From: FEN-1219 sp963728995
GTDB lineage: Bacteria > Pseudomonadota > Gammaproteobacteria > Steroidobacterales > Rariloculaceae
Direction of reading: 5' to 3'
DNA: 64,000 bases
NCBI GenBank assembly: GCA_963728995.1
Contig: CAVSMD010000003.1
Location: 744,001 to 808,000, forward strand
Program-made: the position numbers and the translations under genes
Part shown: one piece after another, positions 17,455-26,252 of the stretch
How positions within the stretch are numbered: the first letter of the stretch is position 1
Layout of the letters: every line of letters starts with the position of its first letter
Notes under the pieces: model-generated
The model's database searches: none
What the model was told of the DNA's origin: nothing
Seen by the model: the letters and a program-made list of their open reading frames with translations, nothing else

Positions 17455-17910
17455 TCAATGGACGCCCGCCGCCGCGATGGCCGCCAGCGTGCCGTTGCTC
17501 TCGGTGGCCGTCGCATGGGCCGCCGCGCTCTGCTCCGCACCGCGTGCCAGGTCGGCCAGCGACACGATGCCGAGCAGGCGTCCATCCTCGCTCGTCACCG
17601 GCACCCGGCTGATCCGCCGCTGGCGCATGACCTGCTCGACCTCGTCGGGCGAGTCGCCGGGGCGACACGAGATCACCGTCGCCGTCATCGCATCGCGAAT
17701 GCGGAGCCGGCTCAGCGGTTCCGGCTGGAAGAGCGCCGCCATGCAGATGTCGCAATCGGTGATCATGCCCACGAGTCGCGGCGCTGCGTCGCCGTCGCAG
17801 ACGGGCACGCACGCGCAATCGTGGGTCCACATCACCTCCGCCGCGCTCTCGAGCGTTTGCTCGGGCGCACAGTAATGCACGTCCTTGGACATCAGCTGAT
17901 CGATCGTCAC
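17455..17910 (-). CDS. Tandem CBS-domain protein
   Basis: The start is a GTG at 17910 with GGAGG seven bases upstream. The 151-residue protein is made of two CBS domains (TIDQLMSKDVHYCAPEQTLE and the second around MTATVISCRPGDSPDEVEQV), each with the usual strand-helix-strand core. Such pairs bind adenine nucleotides and act as energy sensors for partner proteins. The gene begins 19 bp after glgC, so it may sense energy status for glycogen synthesis. That link is inference from the operon. Confidence 0.8.
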   Translation of the reverse strand: MTIDQLMSKDVHYCAPEQTLESAAEVMWTHDCACVPVCDGDAAPRLVGMITDCDICMAALFQPEPLSRLRIRDAMTATVISCRPGDSPDEVEQVMRQRRISRVPVTSEDGRLLGIVSLADLARGAEQSAAAHATATESNGTLAAIAAAGVH

Positions 17911-17929
17911 TGCGGTTCCTCCATGATTG

Positions 17930-19168
17930 TCATGCACTTGCCTGGATCAAAACGGATTGCCGCAGCGCCGCGGCGTCGGGTGTGACCAGCACGATGCCCT
18001 TCGGCGACACGTGAAAACCGGCCGCGGAATGGTCCGGTCCGATCTCGGTGCCATCGGGCACGTGGCAGCCGCTATCGACGATCGCGCGCTCGATCCGACA
18101 GCGGCGGCCGATCGAGGCGCCCGGCAGCAGCACGGAGTCCGTGACGCTGGTCCGCTCCTCCACGCGGCAACCGCGCGCCAGCACGGAGCCCGCCACCTGC
18201 CCCGCCACGTAGCAGCCGGCCCCGACGAGCGTGCCCTCGACCTGCGCCGTCGACGAGATCCGCGGCGCGGCGCGGATGCCTTCCCCGCGGATCGGCCAAC
18301 GGGCGTCGTCGAGCTGCAGCCGGGCGCCGGGCGCCAATAGCTCCCGATGCGTCGACCAGTAGCTGTCGATCGTGCCTACGTCGCGCCAATAACCCGGCCG
18401 CCCATCGCCATCGCGAAACAGGTGCGCGTAAGCATGCGATTCCTCGACCATGCGCGGTAACACGTTCCGCCCGAAGTCGTGGGCCGAAGCTGCGTCGGCC
18501 GCGTCGCGCGCCAGTTGCTCGAGCAGAAAGTCCGTCTTGAACAAGTAGATGCCCATCGAGGCGAGGGTCAAATCGCGGCTGCCGCGCAGCGGCGTGGCGT
18601 TCTCGGGCTTCTCGGTGAATCGGCACAGCCGCCCGGCCGCGTCGATCTCGACGATGCCGAAGGCCCGCGCTTCGTGCAGCGGCACCTCGACGCACGCCAC
18701 GGTTGCCTTGGCGCCGCGCTCGACGTGCTCGTTCAGCATCGCCGCATAGTCCATCGAATAGACGTGGTCGCCGGCCAGGATCAGCACGTGCTCAGGATGG
18801 AGCGCGCCAATCAGATCGCGGTTTTGATGCACGGCGTCGGCCGTGCCGAAGTAGCAGCCGGAGCGCCGTTGCGCGGGCCAGATCTCGATGCTCTCGCGGT
18901 GTCCACCGGCCACGTTCTGCCAGAGGCGGCGCACGTGACCGATCAAGGTCTCCGGTTTGTACTGCGTGAGCAGCGCGATGCGGCCGATACCGGAGTTCAC
19001 GCAGTTCGATAGCGCAAAATCTACGATCCGATGATGGCTGGCGAACGGCACGGCCGGCTTGGCCTGCTCACGAGTCAGGCCCCGCAGTCGAGTGCCGCTG
19101 CCGCCGGCGAGCACCAAGGCCAAGAGGTTGTTCACGTTTGCTTTAGGGCGCGCAGACGTCTTGCACAT
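17930..19168 (-). CDS. glgC: Glucose-1-phosphate adenylyltransferase
   Basis: The 412-residue enzyme makes ADP-glucose from ATP and glucose 1-phosphate, the committed step of bacterial glycogen synthesis. It shows the nucleotide-binding loop LVLAGGSGTRLRGLT, the substrate-site lysine in EQAKPAVPF, the AGDHVYSMDY motif, and a left-handed beta-helix C terminus rich in hexapeptide repeats. Start and ribosome site are clear (AAGGGAGG). It is the first gene of a sigma-54 unit with a CBS protein. No glgA, glgB or glgP lies nearby; a broken glucoamylase gene is 22 kb away in the same putative regulon. Confidence 0.9.
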   Translation of the reverse strand: MCKTSARPKANVNNLLALVLAGGSGTRLRGLTREQAKPAVPFASHHRIVDFALSNCVNSGIGRIALLTQYKPETLIGHVRRLWQNVAGGHRESIEIWPAQRRSGCYFGTADAVHQNRDLIGALHPEHVLILAGDHVYSMDYAAMLNEHVERGAKATVACVEVPLHEARAFGIVEIDAAGRLCRFTEKPENATPLRGSRDLTLASMGIYLFKTDFLLEQLARDAADAASAHDFGRNVLPRMVEESHAYAHLFRDGDGRPGYWRDVGTIDSYWSTHRELLAPGARLQLDDARWPIRGEGIRAAPRISSTAQVEGTLVGAGCYVAGQVAGSVLARGCRVEERTSVTDSVLLPGASIGRRCRIERAIVDSGCHVPDGTEIGPDHSAAGFHVSPKGIVLVTPDAAALRQSVLIQASA

Positions 19169-19216
19169 CGCTCCCTCCCTTAGTTGTTATGGCGACGAGC
19201 GCAAGTGTGATTGACT

Positions 19217-19231
19217 GCAAGCAACGTGCCA
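19217..19231 (-). promoter_or_regulatory. Sigma-54 promoter of glgC
   Basis: On the minus strand TGGCACGTTGCTTGC followed by A is a full match to the -24/-12 consensus. The predicted start near 19205 leaves a 37-base leader before glgC. It is divergent from the promoter at 19360-19374. Confidence 0.85.
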
Positions 19232-19359
19232 GAGCGACCGCGATGGCGATGGCCGATTGAACGTCGTCTGCGCGCCCTGGACTCGTACCGCGCGACCGAC
19301 TCGCGCCGAGCGTCGCCGGCGCAGCGTGCGGTCGACGAGTGAAAGCGCCGCCGCACCGC

Positions 19360-19374
19360 TGGCACGCTTTCTGC
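19360..19374 (+). promoter_or_regulatory. Sigma-54 promoter of the 19408 gene
   Basis: TGGCACGCTTTCTGC followed by A has an ideal -24 half and a -12 half with one change (CTGC for TTGC), at exact spacing. The predicted start is near 19386, 22 bases before the ATG at 19408. Confidence 0.7.
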
Positions 19375-19407
19375 ACCGAGGCCGCAACGGAACCGCGAGG
19401 CAGGCGT

Positions 19408-19851
19408 ATGCGACAACAGGTGCGACGCGCAATCTTGTTGGCCGTCGGTGGGTTTGCGCTATCGGCGGGTGGGTTCAGCGTCCGCGGCCGGATGGAATCG
19501 GCCGCGGCCGCCCCGCCACCGGCCGCCCGCCTGTCGCCGATGATCGACGTCGCGGAGCACCAGCCGCCGTCGCAGCTCATGTCGACGCGCATGGGTAGCG
19601 CACCCCCCGTGTCCCCGAGCGACGACGCCGCGACCCCGATCGCGACGAGCGCCGCGATTCTCGAGGTCAACCGCGTCACGGGCCATCTGCGCCTCTATGT
19701 GCTGGGCTTGCACGGCCCGAACGAGCTCGTGCTCGAGGCGTGGCCGACCGCCGAGGAGCGCTTCGACCCGGAGCCGATCGCGCCCGCGGCCGAGGTGATG
19801 CCACCGGACGCCCTGGCACCGCGCGCCCGCTCGAGCCGCCTGGCGTTCTAG
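19408..19851 (+). CDS. Hypothetical exported or membrane-anchored protein, 147 aa
   Basis: The ATG at 19408 lies just after the predicted sigma-54 start, so I prefer it to the ATG at 19339, which is upstream of that start. The protein has an N-terminal hydrophobic segment (RAILLAVGGFALSAGGFSV), a proline- and alanine-rich middle, and a short hydrophobic patch (TGHLRLYVLGLHGPNELVLE). It may be a periplasmic anchored protein. I recognise no family. It converges with the baeRF gene, 13 bp apart. Confidence 0.55.
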   Translation: MRQQVRRAILLAVGGFALSAGGFSVRGRMESAAAAPPPAARLSPMIDVAEHQPPSQLMSTRMGSAPPVSPSDDAATPIATSAAILEVNRVTGHLRLYVLGLHGPNELVLEAWPTAEERFDPEPIAPAAEVMPPDALAPRARSSRLAF

Positions 19852-19864
19852 CGCCTCGAGCCCG

Positions 19865-21049
19865 TCAATAACGCAGCAGCGCGGCCAGCGGCGAATCGTT
19901 CGGCATTGAGCCGCGCTCGATGGCGCGCACCGTGCCGCCGTTGCGCAGCGTCGCGAGGGCGGCATCGTTCACGGCTTGGTGATGCTCGGCCTCCTCCGCG
20001 CCGGTAGCAAACCCCGAATCGACGAGCAGGACCTCGACGCGGCCGTCCTCCGCCGCCGCAAAAATGGTCGCTGCGGCGTCGCTGGCCCGGTTCCGGCCCG
20101 CCTCGCGGTGAAACCGCGCCGCGCACGCCGCCGCGTCGGCGCGCGCCGCCGCGAGCACGATCTGCCACCCCCGCGCAGCGAGCTCGCGCGGGGGCGTGAC
20201 GTCGTGGTTGCCATCGAGGTCGGCGCTCGTGAGGCTCAAATGCTTGGCGGCACGGCGCAGCATCGCGCGTAATCGAACGTCGCCCGCGAGAACCACGCGG
20301 CGGTGCGCGCCGAGCTCGGCGGCCACGGCTCCGGCAATGGCCTGGCAGTAACGCTCGAGCTCCGGCTGCGCATCGTCGTCACCGGCACCTTGACCGTGAA
20401 AAATGGCGGGCTTCGTGGGTTGCGGCGAGTGCTGCTGCAAGCTGTCCTGGCGCACGACGTCGCCCGTGATATCCGTCAGCCGGCGCGGCAACCCGGCCAC
20501 CTCCGCCGTGCGCTCCTCGCCCCGATCGCGGGACGCCTCGATGAGGCGCACGCGCTTCTGGCTGACCGCCAGCACGGTGAACCGCGGCGTCTCGCCGAGC
20601 AACGGCAGCAGCGGCAGCACGTAATACGGCTCGCCGACGACGGTCTGTTGCACGACCGGCTCCGGACAGCGGACCGCGAGGCAACGGCCCGACTCGGCGA
20701 AGATCGCGAGGCCATGGTCTTGCTGCTCGGCCAAGACGCGCCCCGTCACCCGGCGCTCCACCTCACCGACGAGGGCCGCGATCTCGCGCTTGCCGAGGCC
20801 GGCCCGGTCGAGCTTGTCGCGCGCCTCCTTGAGCAGGTTCTTCATCCGCCTCGGGTTTTGCTGGGTATCGCCGGCCCGGACCATGGGCGCGTAGGCCGAG
20901 AGGCGCGTGCGCCCCGGCGGCGCGACGGAGAGGACGAAGTCGAGCAGCGCCGGGCCGTCGAAGTCGATGGTCCCGGCAGAGGCCCGATGTCTCGTCGGAC
21001 GGCTGCCGAGCGCCGCCCGAGGCGGACGGTCCGTGTCGCGTTTCGTCAT
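19865..21049 (-). CDS. baeRF-type (bacterial eRF1-like) protein
   Basis: The 394-residue protein follows the bacterial archaeo-eukaryotic release factor-like layout. It has a beta-strand-rich N-terminal part (LDFVLSVAPPGRTRLSAYAP), a middle with RVRLIEASRDRGEE, and the family motif FHGQGAGDDD. A C-terminal L7Ae-like part follows (RRVVLAGDVRLRAML and a final DGRVEVLLVDSGFATGAEE). Such proteins resemble the peptidyl-tRNA hydrolysing factor eRF1/Vms1 and are thought to rescue stalled ribosomes or act in stress. It has its own sigma-54 promoter. Its 3' end converges with the 19408 gene. Confidence 0.75.
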   Translation of the reverse strand: MTKRDTDRPPRAALGSRPTRHRASAGTIDFDGPALLDFVLSVAPPGRTRLSAYAPMVRAGDTQQNPRRMKNLLKEARDKLDRAGLGKREIAALVGEVERRVTGRVLAEQQDHGLAIFAESGRCLAVRCPEPVVQQTVVGEPYYVLPLLPLLGETPRFTVLAVSQKRVRLIEASRDRGEERTAEVAGLPRRLTDITGDVVRQDSLQQHSPQPTKPAIFHGQGAGDDDAQPELERYCQAIAGAVAAELGAHRRVVLAGDVRLRAMLRRAAKHLSLTSADLDGNHDVTPPRELAARGWQIVLAAARADAAACAARFHREAGRNRASDAAATIFAAAEDGRVEVLLVDSGFATGAEEAEHHQAVNDAALATLRNGGTVRAIERGSMPNDSPLAALLRY

Positions 21050-21115
21050 GCTCTTGCGCGCTCCGCGGCCGCCGGCGTGACGACCTCGTTGTCCCGTTCC
21101 TTCGGCCGCAGGTCA

Positions 21116-21130
21116 GCAAGTTCTATGCCA
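21116..21130 (-). promoter_or_regulatory. Sigma-54 promoter of the baeRF gene
   Basis: The minus strand reads TGGCATAGAACTTGC followed by T, with the exact consensus spacing. The predicted start is near 21104, giving a 55-base leader before the ATG at 21049. Confidence 0.78.
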
Positions 21131-21283
21131 CGCGGTCGGGTCGTCTCGTCGGGCATTGCGCCGCTCGGAGGGGTCGCGGCCGAGCGGCGTGGCCCTTGGC
21201 TTACGGCCCGAATTGGGTTATCACTCCTGTTCACGCTGATCGAGGTCCCACTGGTCGACGAGCCCCCTCGACCCCACGAGCCC

Positions 21284-24200
21284 ATGGTCCAGAAGAACGG
21301 CGAACCGTCGCGACCAGTGAAGCCGGCGCAGCAAGAGGCGACGCTCGGGGTCGGCACGGCAGGGGTGGCCGCGAAGAGCGGCGCGCCCGCGCTCGGCGCA
21401 GACGAGCCGGGCACCGCGGCCGCGGCTTTTTTTCGCGACGCCGAGGAATGCGCAAAGCTCGCGACGCAGGTGCTCCCGGCCTTGTTCGAGGGCAAGAGTC
21501 ACGAGCACGAAATCCGCGTGTGGAGCGTGGACTGCGCCACGGGCGAGGAGGCGTATTCGCTCGCGATACTGCTGCTCGAAGAGGCTGCGCGGCACGCTGC
21601 GCCACCCGGTATCCGCATGTTCGCGTCGGACCCGCACAGCGCCTCGGTGCAGCAAGCGCGCACGGGCTTCTACTCGACCGACCACGTGAGCAGTGTTTCC
21701 CCGGAGCGGCTCCAGCGGTTCTTCTCGAGCGAAGCCGGCGGCTACCGCGTTCGCAAAGAGGTGCGCCGGCTCGTCGTATTCGCGGCGCACGACGTCGGCG
21801 CCGATCCGCCGTTCTCGCGTATCGACCTGGTCGTGTGCTGCAAAGCACACGTCCGCCGCTCGCCACGATTCGCAATCGAGCTCTTCCATCGTGCGTTGCG
21901 CGCCGACGGATTCCTCGTGCTCGGCGGCTCCGCGGCCGAGAACACAGGCGATCTTTATCGCGTCGAGGACGAGCAGCACGGTATCTGCCGCAAGCGTGAC
22001 GTGCGGGTGAACAAGCGAGCTTTCTTCCCGACCCTGCACGACGGCTTGCTGCCGCCGAGGGAACGCACGACCCGCTTGCCCAGCGGCCGCGACCAGCTGC
22101 ACCGGCAAATGGTCGAGCGGTACGCGCCGCCGAGCGCATTGGTGGACCCCGACGGCCGTACGCTGCACCTCTCCGCGCACGCAGGCCGCTACCTCGTTCA
22201 CCCGGCCGGCGCGGCTGCCGTCGACATCGTCGCGCTGGTGCGCCAGGAGCTCAGGGTCGAGCTACGCGCCTGCCTGCGCGCGGCACGGGAGCAGGGGCGA
22301 AGACAGCGCTCCGCGCCGATCGAGATGCCCCTGAACGGGGTCGGCGCATGGGTCGTCGTCGACGTGCGGCCGGTGCTCGATCCCGAGCAGGCGGGCCATG
22401 CGCTCGTCATTTTCGACGAGCGCGAGCCGATCGACCACGACCGGCTGCCGCCCCGCGCCACCGCGACCAGCGACAACGACAACGAGAGCGTGCTGCGAGA
22501 GCAGCTCGAGCTATCACGGCAGCACCTGCAGACGGTCATGGAGGAGCACGAGAGAGACCAGGAAATCATGCGGGCGTCGCACGAAGCGGCGCTGCGTACG
22601 AACGAGGACCTGTGCGCCGCGCTGGAGGAGCTCGAGACCGGCCGCGAGGAGCTCCAGAGCTTGAACGAGGAGCTGCACGCCCTGAACGACGAGAATCGTC
22701 ACAGGGTCGACGACCTTGCCCGGCTGTCGAGCGATCTGCAGAACCTGCTCGTGGCGGCCGATATCGCGACGCTGTTTCTCGACGATCAGCTGCGGGTCCT
22801 GCGCTTCACGCCGAAGATCGCCGAGATCTTCAACGTCCGCTCGGCGGACGCCGGCCGGCCGATCTCCGATCTCACGCGTAGGCTCGGCTATGAGCCGCTC
22901 GAACGGGATGCCGCTGCCGTGCTCGAGCAGCGGATTCCGCTCGAACGGGAGATCCAGGACGAATCGGGCGCGTGGTACCTGACGCGCTTGCTGCCTTATC
23001 GCGGCGCCGCCGATCAAATCGAAGGCGTCGTGATCACGTTCGTGCCGATCACGGCGCAAAAGCGCGCCGAGGAGGCGCTGCGTCTGGCCAAGACCTATGC
23101 CGAGCAGATCGTCGAGGCGCTGCCCGATCCGCTGCTCGTGCTCGGCCCGGACCTCGTCGTGCAATCGGCCAACGCGGCCTTCTACGAGCACTTCGGCGTG
23201 GCGCCGTCGCTGACTTTGGGGCGCAAGCTCGATGAGCTCTGCGACGGCCAGTGGAACATTCCGGCGCTGCGGCAGCTGCTCGAAGACGTGCTGCCCAACG
23301 ACCGCGTCTTCAAGGACTACCAGCTCGAGCTCGAGCTCGCGAGCCTCGGCCGCCGCGTGATGCTGCTGAACGGCCAGAAGATCGAGAACATGCAGCTGAT
23401 CCTGCTGGGCATTCGCGACGTGACCGAGCGGCACGCCGCGGAGCGCGCGCTGAGCCGGAGCCAGGAGCGGCTGCAACGCATGATCAACATCGAAGGCATC
23501 GGCGTGCTCGTCATGGATGCGACGGGTTCGCTGATCGACGCCAACACTGCGTTCCTGCGCATGCTGGGATACGACCGCGAGGACGTCGACGCCCGCCGGC
23601 TCTCGTGGCAGGTGATGACGCCGCCGGAATACGTGGAGGTCACCCGAGCGCGCCTGCAGCAGCTCGAGGAGAAGGGGCGCACCGGCCCCTATCAGAAGGA
23701 ATACCTGCGCAAGGATGGGTCGCGGTCGTGGATGCTGTTCGTGGCAGCCAGCCTCGGCGACGGCAGCATCGTGAAGTACTGCATCGACATCAACGACCGC
23801 CAAATGCTGGAGAACGAGCTGCACGAAAGCCGCGCGCGGCTGCAGGCCGAGCTGACCGCGATGACGCGGCTGCACGACCTCGTGGCGCAGCTGCTGGTCA
23901 GCACGGATTTGAGCGCGGCTCTGGATCAGGTTCTGGCTGCTTCGATCCAGATCGTCGACGCTACGCAAGGCACCGTGCACCTGTGGCACACCGAAACGCA
24001 CACGCTCGAGCTCGCGGCCCAGAGCGGCTTCGACGAGAACGCGCTGCAGCCGTTCAGCCGCTCCTCCCTGCAAGAAGGGTCGGCGTGGGCCCGTGCCGCG
24101 CGCACCTGCGAGCGCGTGGTCGTGGAAGACGTCGACGGCGACCCCTGGCACGCCGGCCAGCGCGAAACCGCCGGGCGCACGGGCTACCGCGCCGTTCAAT

Positions 24201-25483
24201 CGACGCCGCTCGTCAGTCGCAACGGCGGGCTGCACGGCATATTGACCGTGTATTATCCGGAGCCGCATCAGCCTTCCGAGCGCGAAAACAGGGTCCTCGA
24301 TCTGTATTCGCGCCAGGCCGCGGACTTCATCGATCATGTGCGCTATGGCGAGGCGGCGGACGCCGCGAATCGGCGCAAGGACGAGTTCCTGGCCACGCTG
24401 GCGCACGAGCTGCGCAACCCGTTGGCGCCGATCGCCATGGGGCTCGAGCTGATCAAGCCGCAAGTGAACGAGCCCGGCGTCGTGGAGGATGCGCACCGCA
24501 CGATGACGAGGCAGCTCGGCCAATTGACGGCCCTCGTCGACGATCTGCTCGATGTCTCCCGCATCACGCGGGGCGTGCTCTCGCTGAAGCGACGCCGGAT
24601 CACCGTGGCCGATGTGATCGTGAGCGCCGTGGAGGAGATCCGACCGGCCAGCGACGAAGCCGGCCATACGCTGACGATCGACGTGCCGAGCGAGACGCTC
24701 TACGTCGACGGCGATCCTCATCGGCTCGCCCAGGTGCTGTCGAACCTGCTGAACAATTCGATCAAGTTCACGCCGAGCGGCGGCGAGATTCGTCTACGCG
24801 CTCGGCGCGACGGCAACGAGGTCGTTCTGACCGTTCAGGACAACGGCATCGGCATCGACCCGGCTGCGCGCGAACGCATCTTCGACATGTACAGCCAGCT
24901 GGATCGCCTGCATGCGGGCTCCGGGCTCGGGATCGGGCTCACGCTGGTCAAATCGCTCGTGGAGCTGCATGCCGGCAGCGTCGACGTGCACAGCGACGGG
25001 GAAGGCCGCGGCTCGATTTTCACCGTGCGCCTGCCGGTCCTCGCGCGTGCGCTGCCGCGGGTGGACGCGCCGGCGAAGAGCAAGCCGGTCGATCAGTTCG
25101 GCCTGCGCGTGCTGGTCGTCGACGACAGCAAGCCCGCGGCGGATATCCTCGCGAAGGTCCTCGAGCGTCTCGGCAACGACGTTCGAACGGCGTACGACGG
25201 GCAACAGGCGACGCGGATCGCCGCCGAGTTCTCGCCGGCCGTCGTCATCATGGACATCGGCATGCCCGTCATGGACGGCTACGCAGCGGCCCGGCACATT
25301 CGCAGCCAGGAGTGGGGCAAGAAAATGATACTGGTCGCATTGACGGGCTGGGGACAGGACAGCGACCGAGAGAAGACGCGCGAAGCCGGATTCGACATGC
25401 ATCTGGTGAAGCCGACCGACGCTTCGGGCTTGCGAGACGTGCTTTCGCACGCGAAAGAGCGGCACACGGTCGGCGCGGCGTAG
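21284..25483 (+). CDS. CheR-PAS-PAS-PAS-GAF hybrid histidine kinase with receiver domain
   Basis: With the ATG at 21284 the protein has 1399 residues; an in-frame ATG at 21125 is possible. Domains in order: a CheR-type methyltransferase domain (about 45-230, SAM loop VDCATGEEAYS); a coiled coil (about 405-500, ALEELETGREELQSLNEEL); three PAS domains (about 500-850); a GAF domain (about 860-1010); a kinase with phospho-histidine near 1040 (LAHELRNPL) and an ATPase with NNSIKFTPSGG; and a receiver with Asp near 1324 (MDIGMPVMDG). The usual CheB half is absent, and the CheR motif normally read as CRNLLIYL is degenerate (VCCKAHVRRS), so methyl transfer is doubtful. It is a cytoplasmic sensor with internal phosphorelay. 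Confidence 0.9.
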   Translation: MVQKNGEPSRPVKPAQQEATLGVGTAGVAAKSGAPALGADEPGTAAAAFFRDAEECAKLATQVLPALFEGKSHEHEIRVWSVDCATGEEAYSLAILLLEEAARHAAPPGIRMFASDPHSASVQQARTGFYSTDHVSSVSPERLQRFFSSEAGGYRVRKEVRRLVVFAAHDVGADPPFSRIDLVVCCKAHVRRSPRFAIELFHRALRADGFLVLGGSAAENTGDLYRVEDEQHGICRKRDVRVNKRAFFPTLHDGLLPPRERTTRLPSGRDQLHRQMVERYAPPSALVDPDGRTLHLSAHAGRYLVHPAGAAAVDIVALVRQELRVELRACLRAAREQGRRQRSAPIEMPLNGVGAWVVVDVRPVLDPEQAGHALVIFDEREPIDHDRLPPRATATSDNDNESVLREQLELSRQHLQTVMEEHERDQEIMRASHEAALRTNEDLCAALEELETGREELQSLNEELHALNDENRHRVDDLARLSSDLQNLLVAADIATLFLDDQLRVLRFTPKIAEIFNVRSADAGRPISDLTRRLGYEPLERDAAAVLEQRIPLEREIQDESGAWYLTRLLPYRGAADQIEGVVITFVPITAQKRAEEALRLAKTYAEQIVEALPDPLLVLGPDLVVQSANAAFYEHFGVAPSLTLGRKLDELCDGQWNIPALRQLLEDVLPNDRVFKDYQLELELASLGRRVMLLNGQKIENMQLILLGIRDVTERHAAERALSRSQERLQRMINIEGIGVLVMDATGSLIDANTAFLRMLGYDREDVDARRLSWQVMTPPEYVEVTRARLQQLEEKGRTGPYQKEYLRKDGSRSWMLFVAASLGDGSIVKYCIDINDRQMLENELHESRARLQAELTAMTRLHDLVAQLLVSTDLSAALDQVLAASIQIVDATQGTVHLWHTETHTLELAAQSGFDENALQPFSRSSLQEGSAWARAARTCERVVVEDVDGDPWHAGQRETAGRTGYRAVQSTPLVSRNGGLHGILTVYYPEPHQPSERENRVLDLYSRQAADFIDHVRYGEAADAANRRKDEFLATLAHELRNPLAPIAMGLELIKPQVNEPGVVEDAHRTMTRQLGQLTALVDDLLDVSRITRGVLSLKRRRITVADVIVSAVEEIRPASDEAGHTLTIDVPSETLYVDGDPHRLAQVLSNLLNNSIKFTPSGGEIRLRARRDGNEVVLTVQDNGIGIDPAARERIFDMYSQLDRLHAGSGLGIGLTLVKSLVELHAGSVDVHSDGEGRGSIFTVRLPVLARALPRVDAPAKSKPVDQFGLRVLVVDDSKPAADILAKVLERLGNDVRTAYDGQQATRIAAEFSPAVVIMDIGMPVMDGYAAARHIRSQEWGKKMILVALTGWGQDSDREKTREAGFDMHLVKPTDASGLRDVLSHAKERHTVGAA

Positions 25484-25545
25484 GGTCCCGTAGCGTCCCG
25501 CTTATCGTCGAGTCGCCCTCGACGTGCCCGCCGGCGACGGCGGAT

Positions 25546-25560
25546 TGGCTCGATTGATGC
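25546..25560 (+). promoter_or_regulatory. Weak sigma-54-like promoter before ybaK
   Basis: TGGCTCGATTGATGC has GG and GC at the right spacing but departs from consensus in both halves. The predicted start near 25572 falls two bases before the ATG at 25574. It is a low-scoring match in a 90 bp gap. Confidence 0.35.
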
Positions 25561-25573
25561 AATGCGGCCACGC

Positions 25574-26086
25574 ATGGGCCTAGCGAGCACGCTCGAGCAG
25601 TTCCTTCGCCACCATGGCGTGCCGTTCGACGCCATCGAGCACCCGCGCGCCTTCTCGAGCGACGCCACCGCCGAGGCGGCGGAGATCCACGGCGCCAAGC
25701 TCGCCAAATCCGTCGTCGTCGAGGACGCACGCCGCTACTGGGCTGTCGTGATTCCGGCGACGACCCACGTGGATCTGCGCGCCGCGCGCGGCGCGCTGGG
25801 TCGGCAGTGCGGGCTCGCGACGGAGCCGGAGATCGCGAACCTCTTCCCGGGCTGCGAGCTCGGCGCGCTTCCCGCGCTGCCGCAAGCCTTCGGGCTCGGC
25901 GCGCTCGTCGATCGCGCGCTGCTCGGGCTCGACGAGGTGTACTCGCAGTCGGGCGATCACGGTCTGCTGATTCGTCTGCGCGGTCACGACTTCGCGGCGC
26001 TGATGCGCGCGGAGTCCACGGGGACGTTCGGCGTGGTCTGGCACGCCGAGGAAGGAACGCCGACGCCCCCGGCCGATCACGCGTAA
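25574..26086 (+). CDS. YbaK/aminoacyl-tRNA-editing domain protein
   Basis: The product is a 170-residue single-domain YbaK/ProX-like protein: FDAIEHPRAFSSDATAEAAE, HGAKLAKSVVVED (with the conserved lysine that positions substrate), a central LGRQCGLATEPEIANLFPGC, and a glycine-rich end. Family members hydrolyse mischarged aminoacyl-tRNAs such as Cys-tRNA(Pro). An ATG at 25562 is also in frame; I prefer 25574 because the predicted sigma-54 start precedes it. It follows the hybrid kinase by 90 bp and ends before the respiratory operon. Confidence 0.8.
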   Translation: MGLASTLEQFLRHHGVPFDAIEHPRAFSSDATAEAAEIHGAKLAKSVVVEDARRYWAVVIPATTHVDLRAARGALGRQCGLATEPEIANLFPGCELGALPALPQAFGLGALVDRALLGLDEVYSQSGDHGLLIRLRGHDFAALMRAESTGTFGVVWHAEEGTPTPPADHA

Positions 26087-26100
26087 ATGGTGCCCGGGGA

Positions 26101-26113
26101 TGTAACTCTTGCA
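26101..26113. promoter_or_regulatory. Degenerate upstream palindrome before the respiratory operon
   Basis: TGTAACTCTTGCA keeps the TGTAA and a TTGCA half of the TGTAAG-N-CTTACA pattern. It is 53 bp upstream of the -24 element at 26167, a usual distance for an enhancer site. The match is imperfect. Confidence 0.35.
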
Positions 26114-26166
26114 TCGGCATTGGCCGCCCATTCGCATCTCGCTCGAAATGCGGTATCGCAACGCGC

Positions 26167-26181
26167 GGGCATGGATCTTGC
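26167..26181 (+). promoter_or_regulatory. Sigma-54 promoter of the alternative complex III - caa3 operon
   Basis: GGGCATGGATCTTGC followed by T matches the -24/-12 pattern except for the first base. The predicted start near 26193 gives a 60-base leader before the ATG at 26253. Confidence 0.7.
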
Positions 26182-26252
26182 TGCCCTCATGCGCATGACG
26201 CGCAAGGCTGAGTGAGCGCTGGTGTTTCTCTCGGCTCATTCGGAGGTCGGCG

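Noticed and set aside
21189..21205. Possible plus-strand sigma-54 promoter before the kinase (TGGCCCTTGGCTTAC)
   Set aside because: The -12 half reads TTAC and the -24 half lacks the A, so it falls below the other matches.
20303..21283. Long in-frame extension upstream of the hybrid kinase
   Set aside because: It lies antisense to the whole baeRF gene, has no domain and an arginine-rich shadow composition, and the kinase has usable ATG codons at 21125 and 21284.
22514..24721. Long open frame on the minus strand inside the hybrid kinase
   Set aside because: It is a high-GC shadow of the kinase coding strand with no recognisable domain, ribosome site or promoter.
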